64,000 nucleotides of DNA from Pseudomonas kairouanensis (GCF_004682055.1 NZ_QUZU01000005.1:124001-188000); one strand, 5' to 3'; counted from the first letter of the stretch, positions 24,405 through 34,057 are shown. Notes: generated from the sequence alone by a model not told the origin. Made by a program: numbers and translations.

Positions 24405-25187
24405 ATGGATATCGAATTTCGCGGTAATGGCATGCGTGACAACCCGTCCATAGGTACATGCGACGAGTACGGCGTGAGCGGGATTACCAGCTTTGACGAT
24501 CTGACCGAAGCTCGGCGTAAGATTGCTGAAACGCACCCAGGCTTTAAGCCTCTGTTCTCGCTCGATGATCTGCACCAAGCCCGTTACACCTCGGGGCATG
24601 TGCGCAATAATTTGGGTATGGACGATGCGTCGGTGCATGACATAGCGGGCTTGCCTCCGGAGTGCTTTGAGAATGGTGAATACATAGGCTATCCGACTAC
24701 GAAAGCGGAGTTCGCAATCTGTCTTCGCAATTTCATGAACCTGGTTGCAGCCACGTCTTTCGAGGATGCTTGCGCTCATGGTTTGACGCTTGATGAGCAG
24801 GCACTGCAGGAGTGGGTCGGTTACCAGAACAACCCTATCTCTCTTCTAGAGCAGCCCCTTTCAGCGCTCTTGGTACCCGTTCAGCAGTCCTGCCAGGCAC
24901 TCGCGGCTTTTCCGAAAGGCTATTTATCTTCCGACCTGGATCCTGCAAAAAACCTTGCGGTTGCGCGTCACTTTTCAGAAGCCCATGGCTATGAGTTGAT
25001 GGGCGTAGGTGCTTCTTACATCGGCTTCGTTCGTGCTGAGCCGCCTGATATATCACTTGCTAACGTCGTAGCCAGAGACTTCTGTACGCTTTACAACACT
25101 AGCGAGGAAGACCTACAAACACGCATCTCTGCAGTCGCGCAGGCGATTTCCGGTCGGACGTATCTGTGGCTCGGTTACGTGGAATGA
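24405..25187 (+). CDS. hypothetical protein
   Basis: A 260-aa soluble protein of unknown family, full coding character throughout (EYGVSGITSFDDLTEARRKI, VARHFSEAHGYELMGVGASY, GRTYLWLGYVE). No signal peptide or membrane segment. Start ATG 24405 has only a weak ribosome-binding site. Size, isolated position and neighbours suggest an immunity or toxin-linked orphan gene, but there is no direct evidence of function. Confidence 0.55.
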   Translation: MDIEFRGNGMRDNPSIGTCDEYGVSGITSFDDLTEARRKIAETHPGFKPLFSLDDLHQARYTSGHVRNNLGMDDASVHDIAGLPPECFENGEYIGYPTTKAEFAICLRNFMNLVAATSFEDACAHGLTLDEQALQEWVGYQNNPISLLEQPLSALLVPVQQSCQALAAFPKGYLSSDLDPAKNLAVARHFSEAHGYELMGVGASYIGFVRAEPPDISLANVVARDFCTLYNTSEEDLQTRISAVAQAISGRTYLWLGYVE

Positions 25188-25693
25188 GCTACGTGCGCAG
25201 CAAAAGCCAGGCTGAGTAGATAGCGCAGCCTTGTAGGAGGGCAGTTGCTCTGTAAATTTTGTTCGGCCCATTACGGTGGCGCTACTTAGTCGAGCCGCAA
25301 TATCTGACTGACTTACCTATGTTGGCGAGCCGCTGTGCGCTGCCAGGCTGTCGTAAACCGAGCTCTCGCGTTCCGCCGTATCTCGGCCCTGCGGGCGTCC
25401 ATCCTTCACGCCTTCGGCTGTGCAAGCCTGCGCGCTCCGCTTGCGTTGGTTACTCAGTGCGATATGGTCGATACGCCAAGCAGTTCGTCATTTGTAAGCG
25501 TTCAGTGAATAAACCTTCTACAAAATTTATATTTGAAACTCTATTACTCACAGCTTCATGATGTCGTCAACGCATACAGGCGCGTGTCCTCGCCCCAACC
25601 AGGCAAACGCTCCCCGTACTCCTCCATTTCACTTGCTGTGGTTGTGCTGTGGTGCGACGATCCGATTTTTAGCTAAAGAGATTGGAGCGTACC
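25188..25693. other. intergenic region with degenerate repeat
   Basis: About 500 bases without a credible gene. At 25390-25445 it holds a sequence (CGGGCGTCCATCC, TCACGCC, TGCGCGCTCCGCTTGC) related to the reverse complement of 56130-56175. This is an intergenic repeat rather than a gene. The promoter for the LysE-type gene should lie near 25640-25690. Confidence 0.5.
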
Positions 25694-26305
25694 GTGCTGG
25701 CTCAGTCGTCCATTTGGTTTTTTGTAGTTCCGTTTGCTATCGCAGCCGCTATACCTGGCCCCGCTCAAGGCGCTCTACTGGGACAGGTGGTTGCCCGAGG
25801 TACCAAATCAACCCTCCCATTCCTCGCCGGGATGGTATTCGGAAACGCAGTTTGGCTGCTCGTCGCGACTCTCGGCCTTGCTGCTTTAGCACTCCAATTT
25901 GAGCAGGTGTTCGTCGCAGTCAAGTGGCTAGGCGTTGCCTTCATTCTCTTCGTCGCGTGGAACCTATGGTCAAAAAATACTGAGCACACCTCTGCTCCTG
26001 CGCAGCGATCCGCAGGCTGTGGTTTGCTATCCGGTGCTTTGTTGACGCTGAGCAATCCTAAAGCGGTAGTTTTTTTCGGTGCAGTATTGCCACATGCTTT
26101 TGATCTCACTGCTCTGTCCGTTCCAGAAGCGGGATTCATAATCGCTCTAGGGATTAGCATTGACCTCACCATTCAACTGACCTATCTCACATTGGCCTCA
26201 CGTATTAAACAGGCGATACGGTCACCTAAAGCCATGAAGCGTCTGAATCGAACCTCCGCAAGCGTCATGACTGGGTGCGCCGGGTGGATGGCAATCTCGC
26301 GCTAA
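25694..26305 (+). CDS. LysE/RhtB-family amino-acid exporter
   Basis: A 203-aa inner-membrane protein with about six TM segments. The family motif near the N-terminus is FVVPFAIAAAIPGPAQGALL, and the middle motif is SGALLTLSNPKAVVFFGAVLP. Members export amino acids or small metabolites. Start GTG 25694 is chosen because GGAG lies 8 bases upstream; a TTG at 25682 would place that GGAG inside the gene. It is followed directly by an IS66 remnant on the other strand. Confidence 0.88.
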   Translation: MLAQSSIWFFVVPFAIAAAIPGPAQGALLGQVVARGTKSTLPFLAGMVFGNAVWLLVATLGLAALALQFEQVFVAVKWLGVAFILFVAWNLWSKNTEHTSAPAQRSAGCGLLSGALLTLSNPKAVVFFGAVLPHAFDLTALSVPEAGFIIALGISIDLTIQLTYLTLASRIKQAIRSPKAMKRLNRTSASVMTGCAGWMAISR

Positions 26306-26790
26306 TTACATGGGTGACGAGGATTGCACGATGAGGCCGGAGCCCACTGATGCGGCACTAATTGCCCGATCTCACTGGCCCGCTGTGTCGGCAGCCGCGC
26401 CAGCACATCTTTCAGATAAGCATACGGATCGTGCCCGTTCATGCGGGCGGACTGGATCAAACTCATTATCGCCGCCGCCCGTTTGCCACTGCGTAGTGAT
26501 CCGGCAAACAACCAGTTCGAGCGTCCGAGTGCCCACGGTCGGATTTGGTTCTCGACCTGGTTGTTGTCGATGGGCATAGCCCCATCGTCCAGGTAGCGCG
26601 TCAGCGCTACCCAGCGTTTAAGGCTGTAATCCAAGGCTTTGGCCGTTGCTGATCCATTGAGCCCCAGATCGCGCAGGGCCAACATCCACTCATGCAGCGT
26701 TTTGATTATCGGCGCTGCCTTTTCCTGGCGTATTCGCCAGCGATCCTCATCGCTCGTGTCCCGCGCTTGGCGTTCAATATCGTACAAGCA
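26302..26790 (-). pseudogene. IS66-family transposase C-terminal fragment, copy 1
   Basis: Encodes the last roughly 160 residues of an IS66 TnpC transposase: ALDYSLKRWVALTRYLDDG, PIDNNQVENQIRPWALGR (with the catalytic Glu of the DDE set), NWLFAGSLRSGKRAA, AYLKDVLARLPTQ. The N-terminal zinc and helical domains and the two catalytic Asp regions are missing, and the frame is closed upstream by a stop near 26824. It is in the same orientation as the second fragment at 30255-30600. Confidence 0.85.
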
Positions 26791-27724
26791 GCCAGTCGAG
26801 TGAGTGCTTGTTCGGGCACCCGATCAACCTCCCTTGTCGAAGTCGAGTGTGGAAAGACCTTTGTGAAGATCAATCGTCTTAAAATAGATATCACCGACCA
26901 CGAAGTCTCTGCCGTGGTCGTGCTTAGATAGCCTCAAAACATTGGTCTGACGTCACGGATTTCCTACGCTGATTGCTGCGGAGAGGGCGATCTCATGAGA
27001 TATTTTGGGTCTCAAATTCGCAACAGCGAACGATGATGACGCAGGCGGATTTCTGTTCAGCTATGAAAATCTGTTAGGCGTGGCGCCTGCGTCCACAAAC
27101 GATGTGAAACACCAGCTGGTCGGTAAGGATGATTCCCTTCCTCGAACGCGACGACTTCTGTATGTCACCTGCAGCATCGTGGCACTTTGAGACGTACTTT
27201 AGCGCTGGGACTACTCCTTCAGGCACGATGCAGCATCAGGGAAGTGAAAGTAGCTAAGGCATCCCTTCGTTACGTTTAGTACCACCGTATTACGGCATAC
27301 CGAATACCAACGGTAACGAACTTTCATATCCGTTCCTCGCAAAGAGGCAGGCCAGACGCTGCGCAAGTGTTGGCTTGATTTTTGCCTTTCTAAGGCAGCC
27401 CTAGCAGAGAAATTTTCAATGCTCAACCTCAAAGCCGTTCAGATCAATGCAAGAGTCCGCAGCCCAAGCTGTGGCAATGCGTTGCCGTCTGGGGCTATGA
27501 AGGCCTACCTTCGTCGAACGTTCACGCCATCCCAGGTGGAACTAGGACGTATGCCTGCCTGTGTGGCAGCAAAGCAAAACGGTTTCTGGCAGATAGTCAG
27601 GTAAATCTCTTCCGCGAGCATCTACCTCGCGGTTAGGAGTGATCCCGCATCACTCAGCACATTCCTGATAACCCTCCCGTATGCCCGCGAAGGCGCTTAC
27701 TGCGGAGTTCTGCACTCGGAAGAA
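26791..27724. other. 930-base region with no convincing gene
   Basis: Between the IS66 remnant and the cysteine hydrolase gene. A 38-aa minus-strand frame at 27211-27327 has a fair ribosome-binding site (GAGGAACGGATATG) but no known product. Other frames (27005-27190, 27419-27604, +) lack signals. A 7-bp hairpin GAGTGAT/ATCACTC (27637-27655) lies about 70 bases before the hydrolase start and could be a leader element. Confidence 0.4.
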
Positions 27725-28405
27725 ATGTTAATGAGCAACGATACAGCCCTATTGGTTATCGATTTACAAAAAGAAGACGGCTTTTTTCTTGAGCGTTTTG
27801 ATCAGGTGGTCGAGAACGCAGCCGCGTTGATAGACATCTCCAGAAATCTGGGAATCCCTCTGTTCTATACCCGGCATGTTAATGAAGCCTTAGGTGATGA
27901 CCTGATGCTTGGTGAGCCCGTGGACGGTCATGGCCACCCAACTACCTACCTCGCCGGCACTTATGCAATTGAGATTCTCGATGCGCTTGCTCCAGTCGAG
28001 GGCGATTTAATAATCGATAAGCACCGCTACAGTGCATTTCACGGAACTAGGTTGGCTCAAATGCTTCACCGCAGGGGGATCAAACATCTCGTTGTAATAG
28101 GTGTATTGACTGACGTCTGTGTGATGACCACTGTTTTCGATGCCTACCAGCACGATTTCAAAATAACCATTGTCAATGACGCTTGTACCGCCACCACATT
28201 GGCCGCTCATTATTCGGCTTTGTTCATTCTCTCCAACTGGGTCTACGGGCTTGAGATCATTTCTACGGAGCAGTTAATAAGACGCTTACGCAGTGAGCCA
28301 GCAACTTCATTGCTAACTTCGAAGCCCGATCACCTCGCCTTCCAGCCTTCGGCGTTTGTCGACGCAATCCGACGCCTTGAAAATAGCCTTATCAAAGAAA
28401 TCTGA
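27725..28405 (+). CDS. cysteine hydrolase, isochorismatase family
   Basis: A 226-aa enzyme of the isochorismatase-like amidohydrolases. Catalytic triad: Asp13 (LLVIDLQKED), Lys99 (IIDKHRYSAF) and Cys132 (GVLTDVCVMTTVFDA). Relatives hydrolyse nicotinamide, biuret, N-carbamoyl compounds or maleamate. A permease of the NCS1 family follows 13 bases later, so the pair probably imports and hydrolyses a nitrogen compound such as an amide, ureide or hydantoin-type substrate. ATG 27725 and ATG 27731 are both possible starts. Confidence 0.88.
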   Translation: MLMSNDTALLVIDLQKEDGFFLERFDQVVENAAALIDISRNLGIPLFYTRHVNEALGDDLMLGEPVDGHGHPTTYLAGTYAIEILDALAPVEGDLIIDKHRYSAFHGTRLAQMLHRRGIKHLVVIGVLTDVCVMTTVFDAYQHDFKITIVNDACTATTLAAHYSALFILSNWVYGLEIISTEQLIRRLRSEPATSLLTSKPDHLAFQPSAFVDAIRRLENSLIKEI

Positions 28406-28418
28406 TTGGAGAGTCAAA

Positions 28419-29780
28419 ATGAAAGTTGAAAATAGAAGTATTGACTTTGTACCCGAAAATGAGCGCTACGGTAAGCCTCGTTCGTTGTTTTTTGTGTGGT
28501 TTGGTGCGAATGCCAATATCACCACCGTTGCGGCCGGCGTATTGCCAATTAGTCTGGGACTTAACCTGTTTTGGAGCGTCATCTCTATCTTGGCGGGTTC
28601 AATGATTGGCGCAATCTTCATGGCTTCACACTCCGCACAGGGGCCCAAGTTGGGCATACCTCAGATGATTCAAAGCCGGGCACAATTCGGTGTTTTTGGT
28701 GCAATCGTACCATTGATATTCGTCATGATGATATATCTCGGTTTCTTTGTCAGTAATACGCTGCTCGCCGCTCAGGCCATCGTAAACGCGAGCCCATTGA
28801 GCAATGAGACCAATATCGTGCTGCTAGGTGCGGTTTGCTTCCTCGTAGCTTTGTTTGGCTACCAACTGATCCATCGTTTCCAAAAGATTCTGTCATTGGT
28901 ATCTATAGTAGTCTTTGGTATCGCCAGTTATTACGCTCTCACCATGGCAATTGAACCTGGACAATGGACACTACAAGGTTTTAGCTGGGTGAGCTTCCTA
29001 GCGTCGGTGAGCATTTCAGTGACTTGGCAATTGTCCTACGCTCCCTATGTGGCCGATTATTCGCGCTACTTGCCCACACAGACATCTAGCCAGCAAGTTT
29101 TCTGGTACAGCTACCTCGGAACAGTGATTGGCGGGAGCTGGATGATGATCTTGGGAGCGGTGCTTGCAAAGAGCATGGCTGGATTTTCGAATAACGTGGG
29201 CTTGAACTTGGTTGGCGTACTGGGTGGTGGCACTATTCTCACCTTCGCGTTCGTACTGTACGGCCAAATCGCCATCAACGTTTTCAACCTATACGGGGCC
29301 TTCATGTCTACCGTAACGGTAGTAGAGCCCTATTCAAGACTGAAGGTGACGCCTGGAGTACGCGCCGGCTTCATGCTGGTCATTTGTTCAGCAGCGACAG
29401 GACTATGCACTCTCGCCCAGGATGATTTCCTTCAGTTCTTCCTGAATTTCATTTTCTTCATGAGCTATTTCCTCATCCCTTGGACAGCAATCAATCTAGT
29501 GGACTACTATGCCCTACGGAAAGGCGTCTACCAGATCGCAGATATCTTTGAGCCGAATGGCGTCTATGGGAAGGTGAATTGGATAGCCATCACGGTGTTC
29601 CTCACAACCATTATCCTCGAAGTACCCTTCATGAGTACCTCCCTTTACGTAGGGCCGGTAGCTCAACAGCTGGAGGGCATTGATCTGGCTTGGGCTGCAG
29701 GCTTGGTCTTCCCTGCAATCGCTTATTACTGGCTCATGAAACGCCGGAAGACATCGATGTCTACACTCGCCGAAGTCTAA
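28419..29780 (+). CDS. NCS1-family permease (cytosine/purine/hydantoin type)
   Basis: A 453-aa inner-membrane transporter with about twelve TM segments. The family start is FVPENERYGKPRSLFFVWFG followed by NANITTVAAGVLPISLGLN; GPKLGIPQMIQSRAQFG is the typical NCS1 motif. Start ATG 28419 follows GGAGAGTC. It forms a two-gene unit with the cysteine hydrolase. NCS1 members take up nucleobases, allantoin, hydantoins or thiamine precursors; this one's substrate is unknown. Confidence 0.9.
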   Translation: MKVENRSIDFVPENERYGKPRSLFFVWFGANANITTVAAGVLPISLGLNLFWSVISILAGSMIGAIFMASHSAQGPKLGIPQMIQSRAQFGVFGAIVPLIFVMMIYLGFFVSNTLLAAQAIVNASPLSNETNIVLLGAVCFLVALFGYQLIHRFQKILSLVSIVVFGIASYYALTMAIEPGQWTLQGFSWVSFLASVSISVTWQLSYAPYVADYSRYLPTQTSSQQVFWYSYLGTVIGGSWMMILGAVLAKSMAGFSNNVGLNLVGVLGGGTILTFAFVLYGQIAINVFNLYGAFMSTVTVVEPYSRLKVTPGVRAGFMLVICSAATGLCTLAQDDFLQFFLNFIFFMSYFLIPWTAINLVDYYALRKGVYQIADIFEPNGVYGKVNWIAITVFLTTIILEVPFMSTSLYVGPVAQQLEGIDLAWAAGLVFPAIAYYWLMKRRKTSMSTLAEV

Positions 29781-30150
29781 GAGGCGTTGTAGCACCCTGA
29801 GCATTCGCTTGGAAGGATTGGTCAGGGCGCACTACCTACCTGGAATGCGATGCCGAGTCGAGCACGTTGTCGGCGTTTCTTCTCATTGCCAGGTCTCCAA
29901 ATGCCCCAATCTGGTCACTCGGAACGCTCGTGGTGGATTGGCCATCCGTATCCGGTCACCGAATCGCATGAATCCGGTGCGAGGAGCACCCTCAGCGATG
30001 GTCTCGATACCTCTAAACCTCTAAGCTCCGAAACCCCGGCAGACCCAACGGCTCGTTCGGCATTTGAAACTGTTCCTGCACCGGACAGCGTCGCCGTTAT
30101 GTTCGCGGACGCATATATGTCTTCGCTGCTGTCAACCAACTTGGCGCCTG
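29781..30150. other. mosaic region without intact gene
   Basis: About 370 bases following the permease stop. Only translations of remnant character are present; the minus-strand frame 29915-30523 continues through here past the SDR fragment but no longer resembles that family. I saw no promoter, hairpin or repeat that I can name. Confidence 0.35.
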
Positions 30151-30235
30151 GACGTCCTAACTCCCAAGCAAGCGCCAGCCCGATCCCTCGTGTTGCGCCA
30201 GTGATAAGTACTGTTTTACCGTAAGCGTCCGGACA
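30150..30235 (-). pseudogene. short-chain dehydrogenase 5' fragment
   Basis: In frame with the IS66 fragment, the minus strand reads YGKTVLITGATRGIGLALAW and then ELGRPGAKLV, the NAD-binding start (TGxxxGIG) of a classical SDR. After about 28 residues the similarity ends. Catalytic Tyr-Lys and Ser are missing. The open frame 29915-30523 therefore joins pieces of two genes. Confidence 0.65.
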
Positions 30236-30244
30236 TCCCGTCTT

Positions 30245-30600
30245 GCGCAACAAAGCGGGTAGCCATCGATGCGGCAACAACTCCTCAATTTCACTTGCCC
30301 GCTGCGTCGGCGAGCGCGTGAGCACATCCTTCAAATAGGCATACACATCATGCCCATTAAGCTTGGCCGACTGGATCAAGCTCATCAGCGCTGCCGTACG
30401 TTGACCACTGCGTAACGAACCAGCAAAGAGCCAATTTTTGCGTCCAAGCGCCCACGGCCGTATCTGATTTTCGATGTGATTATTATCTATGGGGACGGTG
30501 CCGTCATCCAGGTAACGATTCAACGCCGCCCAGCGCTTGAGGTGTAATCCAACACCTTGGTAATCCCCAAACCATCATGCACAAGCTTGCGCTGGCTCAG
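30245..30600 (-). pseudogene. IS66-family transposase C-terminal fragment, copy 2
   Basis: Encodes LNRYLDDGTVPIDNNHIENQ, IRPWALGRKNWLFAGSLRSG and AYLKDVLTRSPTQRASEIEE, parallel to copy 1. Upstream of 30523 the frame is broken by a one-base loss: GATTACACCTCAAGCGCTGG would encode DY-LKRW if one base were restored, so LVHDGLGITKVLDY lies in another frame. The fragment starts inside the last codons of the RND transporter gene and ends at the SDR fragment. Confidence 0.8.
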
Positions 30601-32995
30601 AGTTCGCGACTTTTTTTGCTTCGCCCGCACGCTGTGGGAGTAGGAAGTAAGCCAAGGCTGGCAGTAACACTAGAGCGCCGACCATGTTCCAAACGAACAT
30701 AAAGGCAAGCAGTACACCCATGTCTGCTTGGAACTTGATTGGCGAAAAGATCCATGTACCTACGCCGATCGCGAGTGTCACACCGGTCAGCATGACTACC
30801 TTGCCGGTAAACAGAAGCGATTGGTAATAGGCCCTGGATAGGCTTTCACCTTGGCGAAGCTGTGCCAGCACGATGCTCATGACATACAGCGCATAGTCGA
30901 CACCGATGCCTACTCCGAGGGCGATGACTGGCAGGGTGGCAACCTTGACGCCCATGCCTAACAAGACCATCAACGCCTCACAAAGAATTGAGGTGAGCAT
31001 CAGGGGCAGTACCGCACAGAGCACTGCTCTCCAGGAGCGGAAAGTCACTAGGCATAGCAGAATGACTGCTCCATACACCCACCACAGCATGTCGTGGTTC
31101 GCTTGTTTCACAACGATATTGGTGGCCGCTTCAATACCCGCACTGCCCGCGGCCAGAAGGAACGTGGCGTTTTGAGAAGTATTGCTCTTGGCAAAGCTTT
31201 CAATATTTTCGACTACGTTGGTGAGCGTGTCAGCCTTGTGATCTTTGAGGTAGGCATAGAGTGTCAAAAGGCTGCAGTCGTCGTTATACAGACCGCGTGG
31301 AGCACCCGCGGTGACCATGTTCAAGGTCGCCTGGTTGTTCACAATCTCATACCACTTTGGGTTGCCTTCCGAGAGCCCAACCAGCATACGGCGATTCAAT
31401 AAGGCCAAAGAGTTTGTTGAATCGACGCCCTCTAGTCCGCGAAGCTGCCAATCCAAGTCGTCAACACGCTTTAATGTGCTGTACGACGAGCATTCACCCG
31501 CAGCAGTCTTCACCATCACGGCGAATACGTCGCTGCTTGCACCGTAGTGCTGCGTTATGAACGCATTGTCACGGTTGTAACGAGAGTCGGGCCGTAGCTC
31601 TGGCGCGCCGGCATCAAGATCTCCGACCTTAAGCTTCAGGCTTACCGCATATCCACCACAGGCCATGAACGCCGCTACGATCACGCATACTGTTGCCCAA
31701 CGCTTGGTGGTGAAAAGGTCAAGAAAGCGCCATACAACATGCTTCTCCGCGCCACTCGCCTCTGCTTCTTCGCCGCGAAGGCTGCGTCGAGCCGCTTTCG
31801 TGCTAACGCCGACATAGGAGAGCAGTATCGGCAGCAGAATTAAGTTCGTGAAAATGAGGACTGCTACACCAAGACTGGCGATAATTGCCAGATCCTGGAT
31901 GACCTGGATTTTGATGATCATCAGAACCGCGAACCCCACCGCGTCGCATAGCAAAGCGGTAAGCCCGGCCATGAACAGTCGGCGGAATGTAAAACGCGCA
32001 GCAACCAAGCGGTGCATCCCACGTCCCATGTCTTGCATGATGCCGTTCATTTTCTGCGCGCCATGGCTCATGCCAATTGCAAACACCAGGAACGGCACTA
32101 GAACAGAGTACGGATCGAGTTCGTACCCGAGCAACGGCAGTAAACCCAATTGCCAAATCACTGCAACCAAAGAGCATGTCACCACCAAGAGCGTGCTTCT
32201 TACGCAACGGGTATACCAATAGAGCACTGCTGCGGTGATCAGGATGGCTGCCGCGAAGAAAATCAGAATCTGCTTGAGGCCATCGATCAGGTCGCCGACG
32301 ACTTTGGCAAACCCGGTGATATAGATCTCAACGCCCTGCGCCTGATACTTACTACGCAGCTTTTCAATCTCGTGAGCGAAGACTGTGTAGTCCAGTGGCT
32401 GACCATCCGGAGTCCGCTCCAGCAGAGGTACGTAAACAATGCTTGAGCGTTGGTCGAAGGCCACTAATTGTCCAATTTCGTTAGAGCGCTCAACGTTGCG
32501 CTTAAGCGACTCCAAGCTTGAAGTGCCGCCGTCGTACCCATCTGGTATCACCGGGCCACCTTCCAGGCCCTCTTCGGTGACACCCGTCCAACGAGTAGAA
32601 GGAGTCCACAGCGACTTCATCGCTGCACGGTCGACCCCCGGAAGCAGATATACCTCATCGTTGAGCTGCTGGAGGGTGTGCAAATAATTTTTGTCGTAGA
32701 TGCTTCCCGCTGGATTCACTACGGCAATACGCACAGCATTTCCAAGACCGGCCAGTTCCTGGCGATGCTCAAGATAATTGGCGATGTAAGGATGCTCACG
32801 CGGGATCATCTTCTCGAAACTGGCATTGAGCGTCACATGTGTCGCCTGCCATGCCAGCAGAAGAGTGGCGGCCAGGCAAAGCAGCATAACGAAGGCGCGA
32901 TGGTTAAACAGCGCGCGCTCCAGTACGGAACCAGAGGCGCTGTCAAAATCGTTTAGACTGCCTGTCGACGGAGTAGGGGAGGTCTGTACGTGCAT
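30575..32995 (-). CDS. RND/MMPL-family transporter
   Basis: An 806-aa inner-membrane protein of the MMPL-like RND group (COG1033 type) with two repeats, each a large exported loop and a six-helix bundle. Visible are VLVPFLVFAIGMSHGAQKMN in the first half and LPVIALGVGIGVDYALYVM in the second. It starts at ATG 32995, three bases after the stop of the YCF48-like gene, and with DUF1329 and DUF1302 it forms a set repeatedly found with aromatic or steroid catabolism, probably moving a hydrophobic substrate across the envelope. The last codons (EPAQACA) run into IS66 sequence, so the native C-terminus may be altered. Confidence 0.88.
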   Translation of the reverse strand: MHVQTSPTPSTGSLNDFDSASGSVLERALFNHRAFVMLLCLAATLLLAWQATHVTLNASFEKMIPREHPYIANYLEHRQELAGLGNAVRIAVVNPAGSIYDKNYLHTLQQLNDEVYLLPGVDRAAMKSLWTPSTRWTGVTEEGLEGGPVIPDGYDGGTSSLESLKRNVERSNEIGQLVAFDQRSSIVYVPLLERTPDGQPLDYTVFAHEIEKLRSKYQAQGVEIYITGFAKVVGDLIDGLKQILIFFAAAILITAAVLYWYTRCVRSTLLVVTCSLVAVIWQLGLLPLLGYELDPYSVLVPFLVFAIGMSHGAQKMNGIMQDMGRGMHRLVAARFTFRRLFMAGLTALLCDAVGFAVLMIIKIQVIQDLAIIASLGVAVLIFTNLILLPILLSYVGVSTKAARRSLRGEEAEASGAEKHVVWRFLDLFTTKRWATVCVIVAAFMACGGYAVSLKLKVGDLDAGAPELRPDSRYNRDNAFITQHYGASSDVFAVMVKTAAGECSSYSTLKRVDDLDWQLRGLEGVDSTNSLALLNRRMLVGLSEGNPKWYEIVNNQATLNMVTAGAPRGLYNDDCSLLTLYAYLKDHKADTLTNVVENIESFAKSNTSQNATFLLAAGSAGIEAATNIVVKQANHDMLWWVYGAVILLCLVTFRSWRAVLCAVLPLMLTSILCEALMVLLGMGVKVATLPVIALGVGIGVDYALYVMSIVLAQLRQGESLSRAYYQSLLFTGKVVMLTGVTLAIGVGTWIFSPIKFQADMGVLLAFMFVWNMVGALVLLPALAYFLLPQRAGEAKKVANSEPAQACA

Positions 32996-32998
32996 GGC

Positions 32999-34057
32999 TC
33001 AGTCCGCGATCTTGGTGAGGGAGGATGGTGCCAGGCGCTGCGCACCGGCCATACCGACAGCGACCAAGGCACCATCGGCTGTGTTTGTAGCGGCGGTCAA
33101 AGGAAGTCCTTCGGATACTGCGATTGATTGGAAGCGCAGGTTTGTAAGCCCGCTTCTCAGAAGGATGCCGGCCTGATTAACCAACAACAGGCTTTGCCCC
33201 GCGATGCGAATTGCATTTAGGGAGGCAGGAACAGGGTTGTCGACAGACTGGAAGCTGATGCCACCGTTATCGGAGGAGAAAAGCTTACCCCTCAGACCGC
33301 CGACCAGAATCCGCTTGTCTGGAAGTATCGCAGCGGCAAAATAGCTACCCTCATAGGGCCCTTGCAGAGCTTCGAAATTGACGCCGCTGTCGACGGATCG
33401 CAGCAGCAAACCTCGTTCACCAGCGATGATTATTTCATCGCCATTACGCGCCATTGAATAAAGATGCAACCCTCGTGGATTTGGAATATTGCTCATCCAA
33501 GACTGCCAGGTTTTGCCTCCATCGCTAGTAATCAGAGCAAGACCGTATGCCCCAAGAACCACACCGTGCGTTGCATCTGCAAAGTTCACCGCCAGTAGAG
33601 GCTTGTCCGCACCGTCATCTGACAACCTTTGTGCTACAGCGATACGCTTTGCATCTCCAGAGCTTTCAGCGGCTTGCAACTCAATGGCGGCCGCTTGCTT
33701 TCCGTTTAGCTGCAGTTGCCAGCTTTCACCGCCATCGCCGCTATACAGCACGACACCAGAGTGCCCCACTGCCCAGCCATTACTGGCGTCGACAAATTGC
33801 ACGCTAGTCAAAGTAGCACTGACGGGACTCGCAGACTGTCGCCAATGCTGGCCATCATCATCTGATAGCAGTACAACTCCGCGCTCGCCAACTGCAACCA
33901 GCCGCGAGCCGGCCCGATTAATGTCCAGGAGCACTGCATGGAGTGCTTGAGATCCGAGCACGGCCTTTTGGGAAAGGACATCTACCGTATCTGCTGCCCG
34001 AACTGGCAGCCAGGCGCAGCTTATTGCCACGAGCAAACTGGAGACTATCTTCTTCAT
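32999..34057 (-). CDS. YCF48/Hcf136-like exported beta-propeller protein
   Basis: A 352-aa protein with a Sec signal peptide (MKKIVSSLLVAISCAWLPVRAAD). Repeats of about 45 residues of the BNR/YCF48 type follow: LLSDDDGQHWRQSASP, VLYSGDGGESWQLQ, LITSDGGKTWQSWM, LLRSVDSGVNFE, LFSSDNGGISFQSV. In plants and cyanobacteria YCF48 assists photosystem II assembly; this heterotrophic version is a recurrent partner of DUF1329, DUF1302 and MMPL genes and may be a periplasmic chaperone or adaptor for the pump. Start ATG 34057. Confidence 0.88.
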   Translation of the reverse strand: MKKIVSSLLVAISCAWLPVRAADTVDVLSQKAVLGSQALHAVLLDINRAGSRLVAVGERGVVLLSDDDGQHWRQSASPVSATLTSVQFVDASNGWAVGHSGVVLYSGDGGESWQLQLNGKQAAAIELQAAESSGDAKRIAVAQRLSDDGADKPLLAVNFADATHGVVLGAYGLALITSDGGKTWQSWMSNIPNPRGLHLYSMARNGDEIIIAGERGLLLRSVDSGVNFEALQGPYEGSYFAAAILPDKRILVGGLRGKLFSSDNGGISFQSVDNPVPASLNAIRIAGQSLLLVNQAGILLRSGLTNLRFQSIAVSEGLPLTAATNTADGALVAVGMAGAQRLAPSSLTKIAD

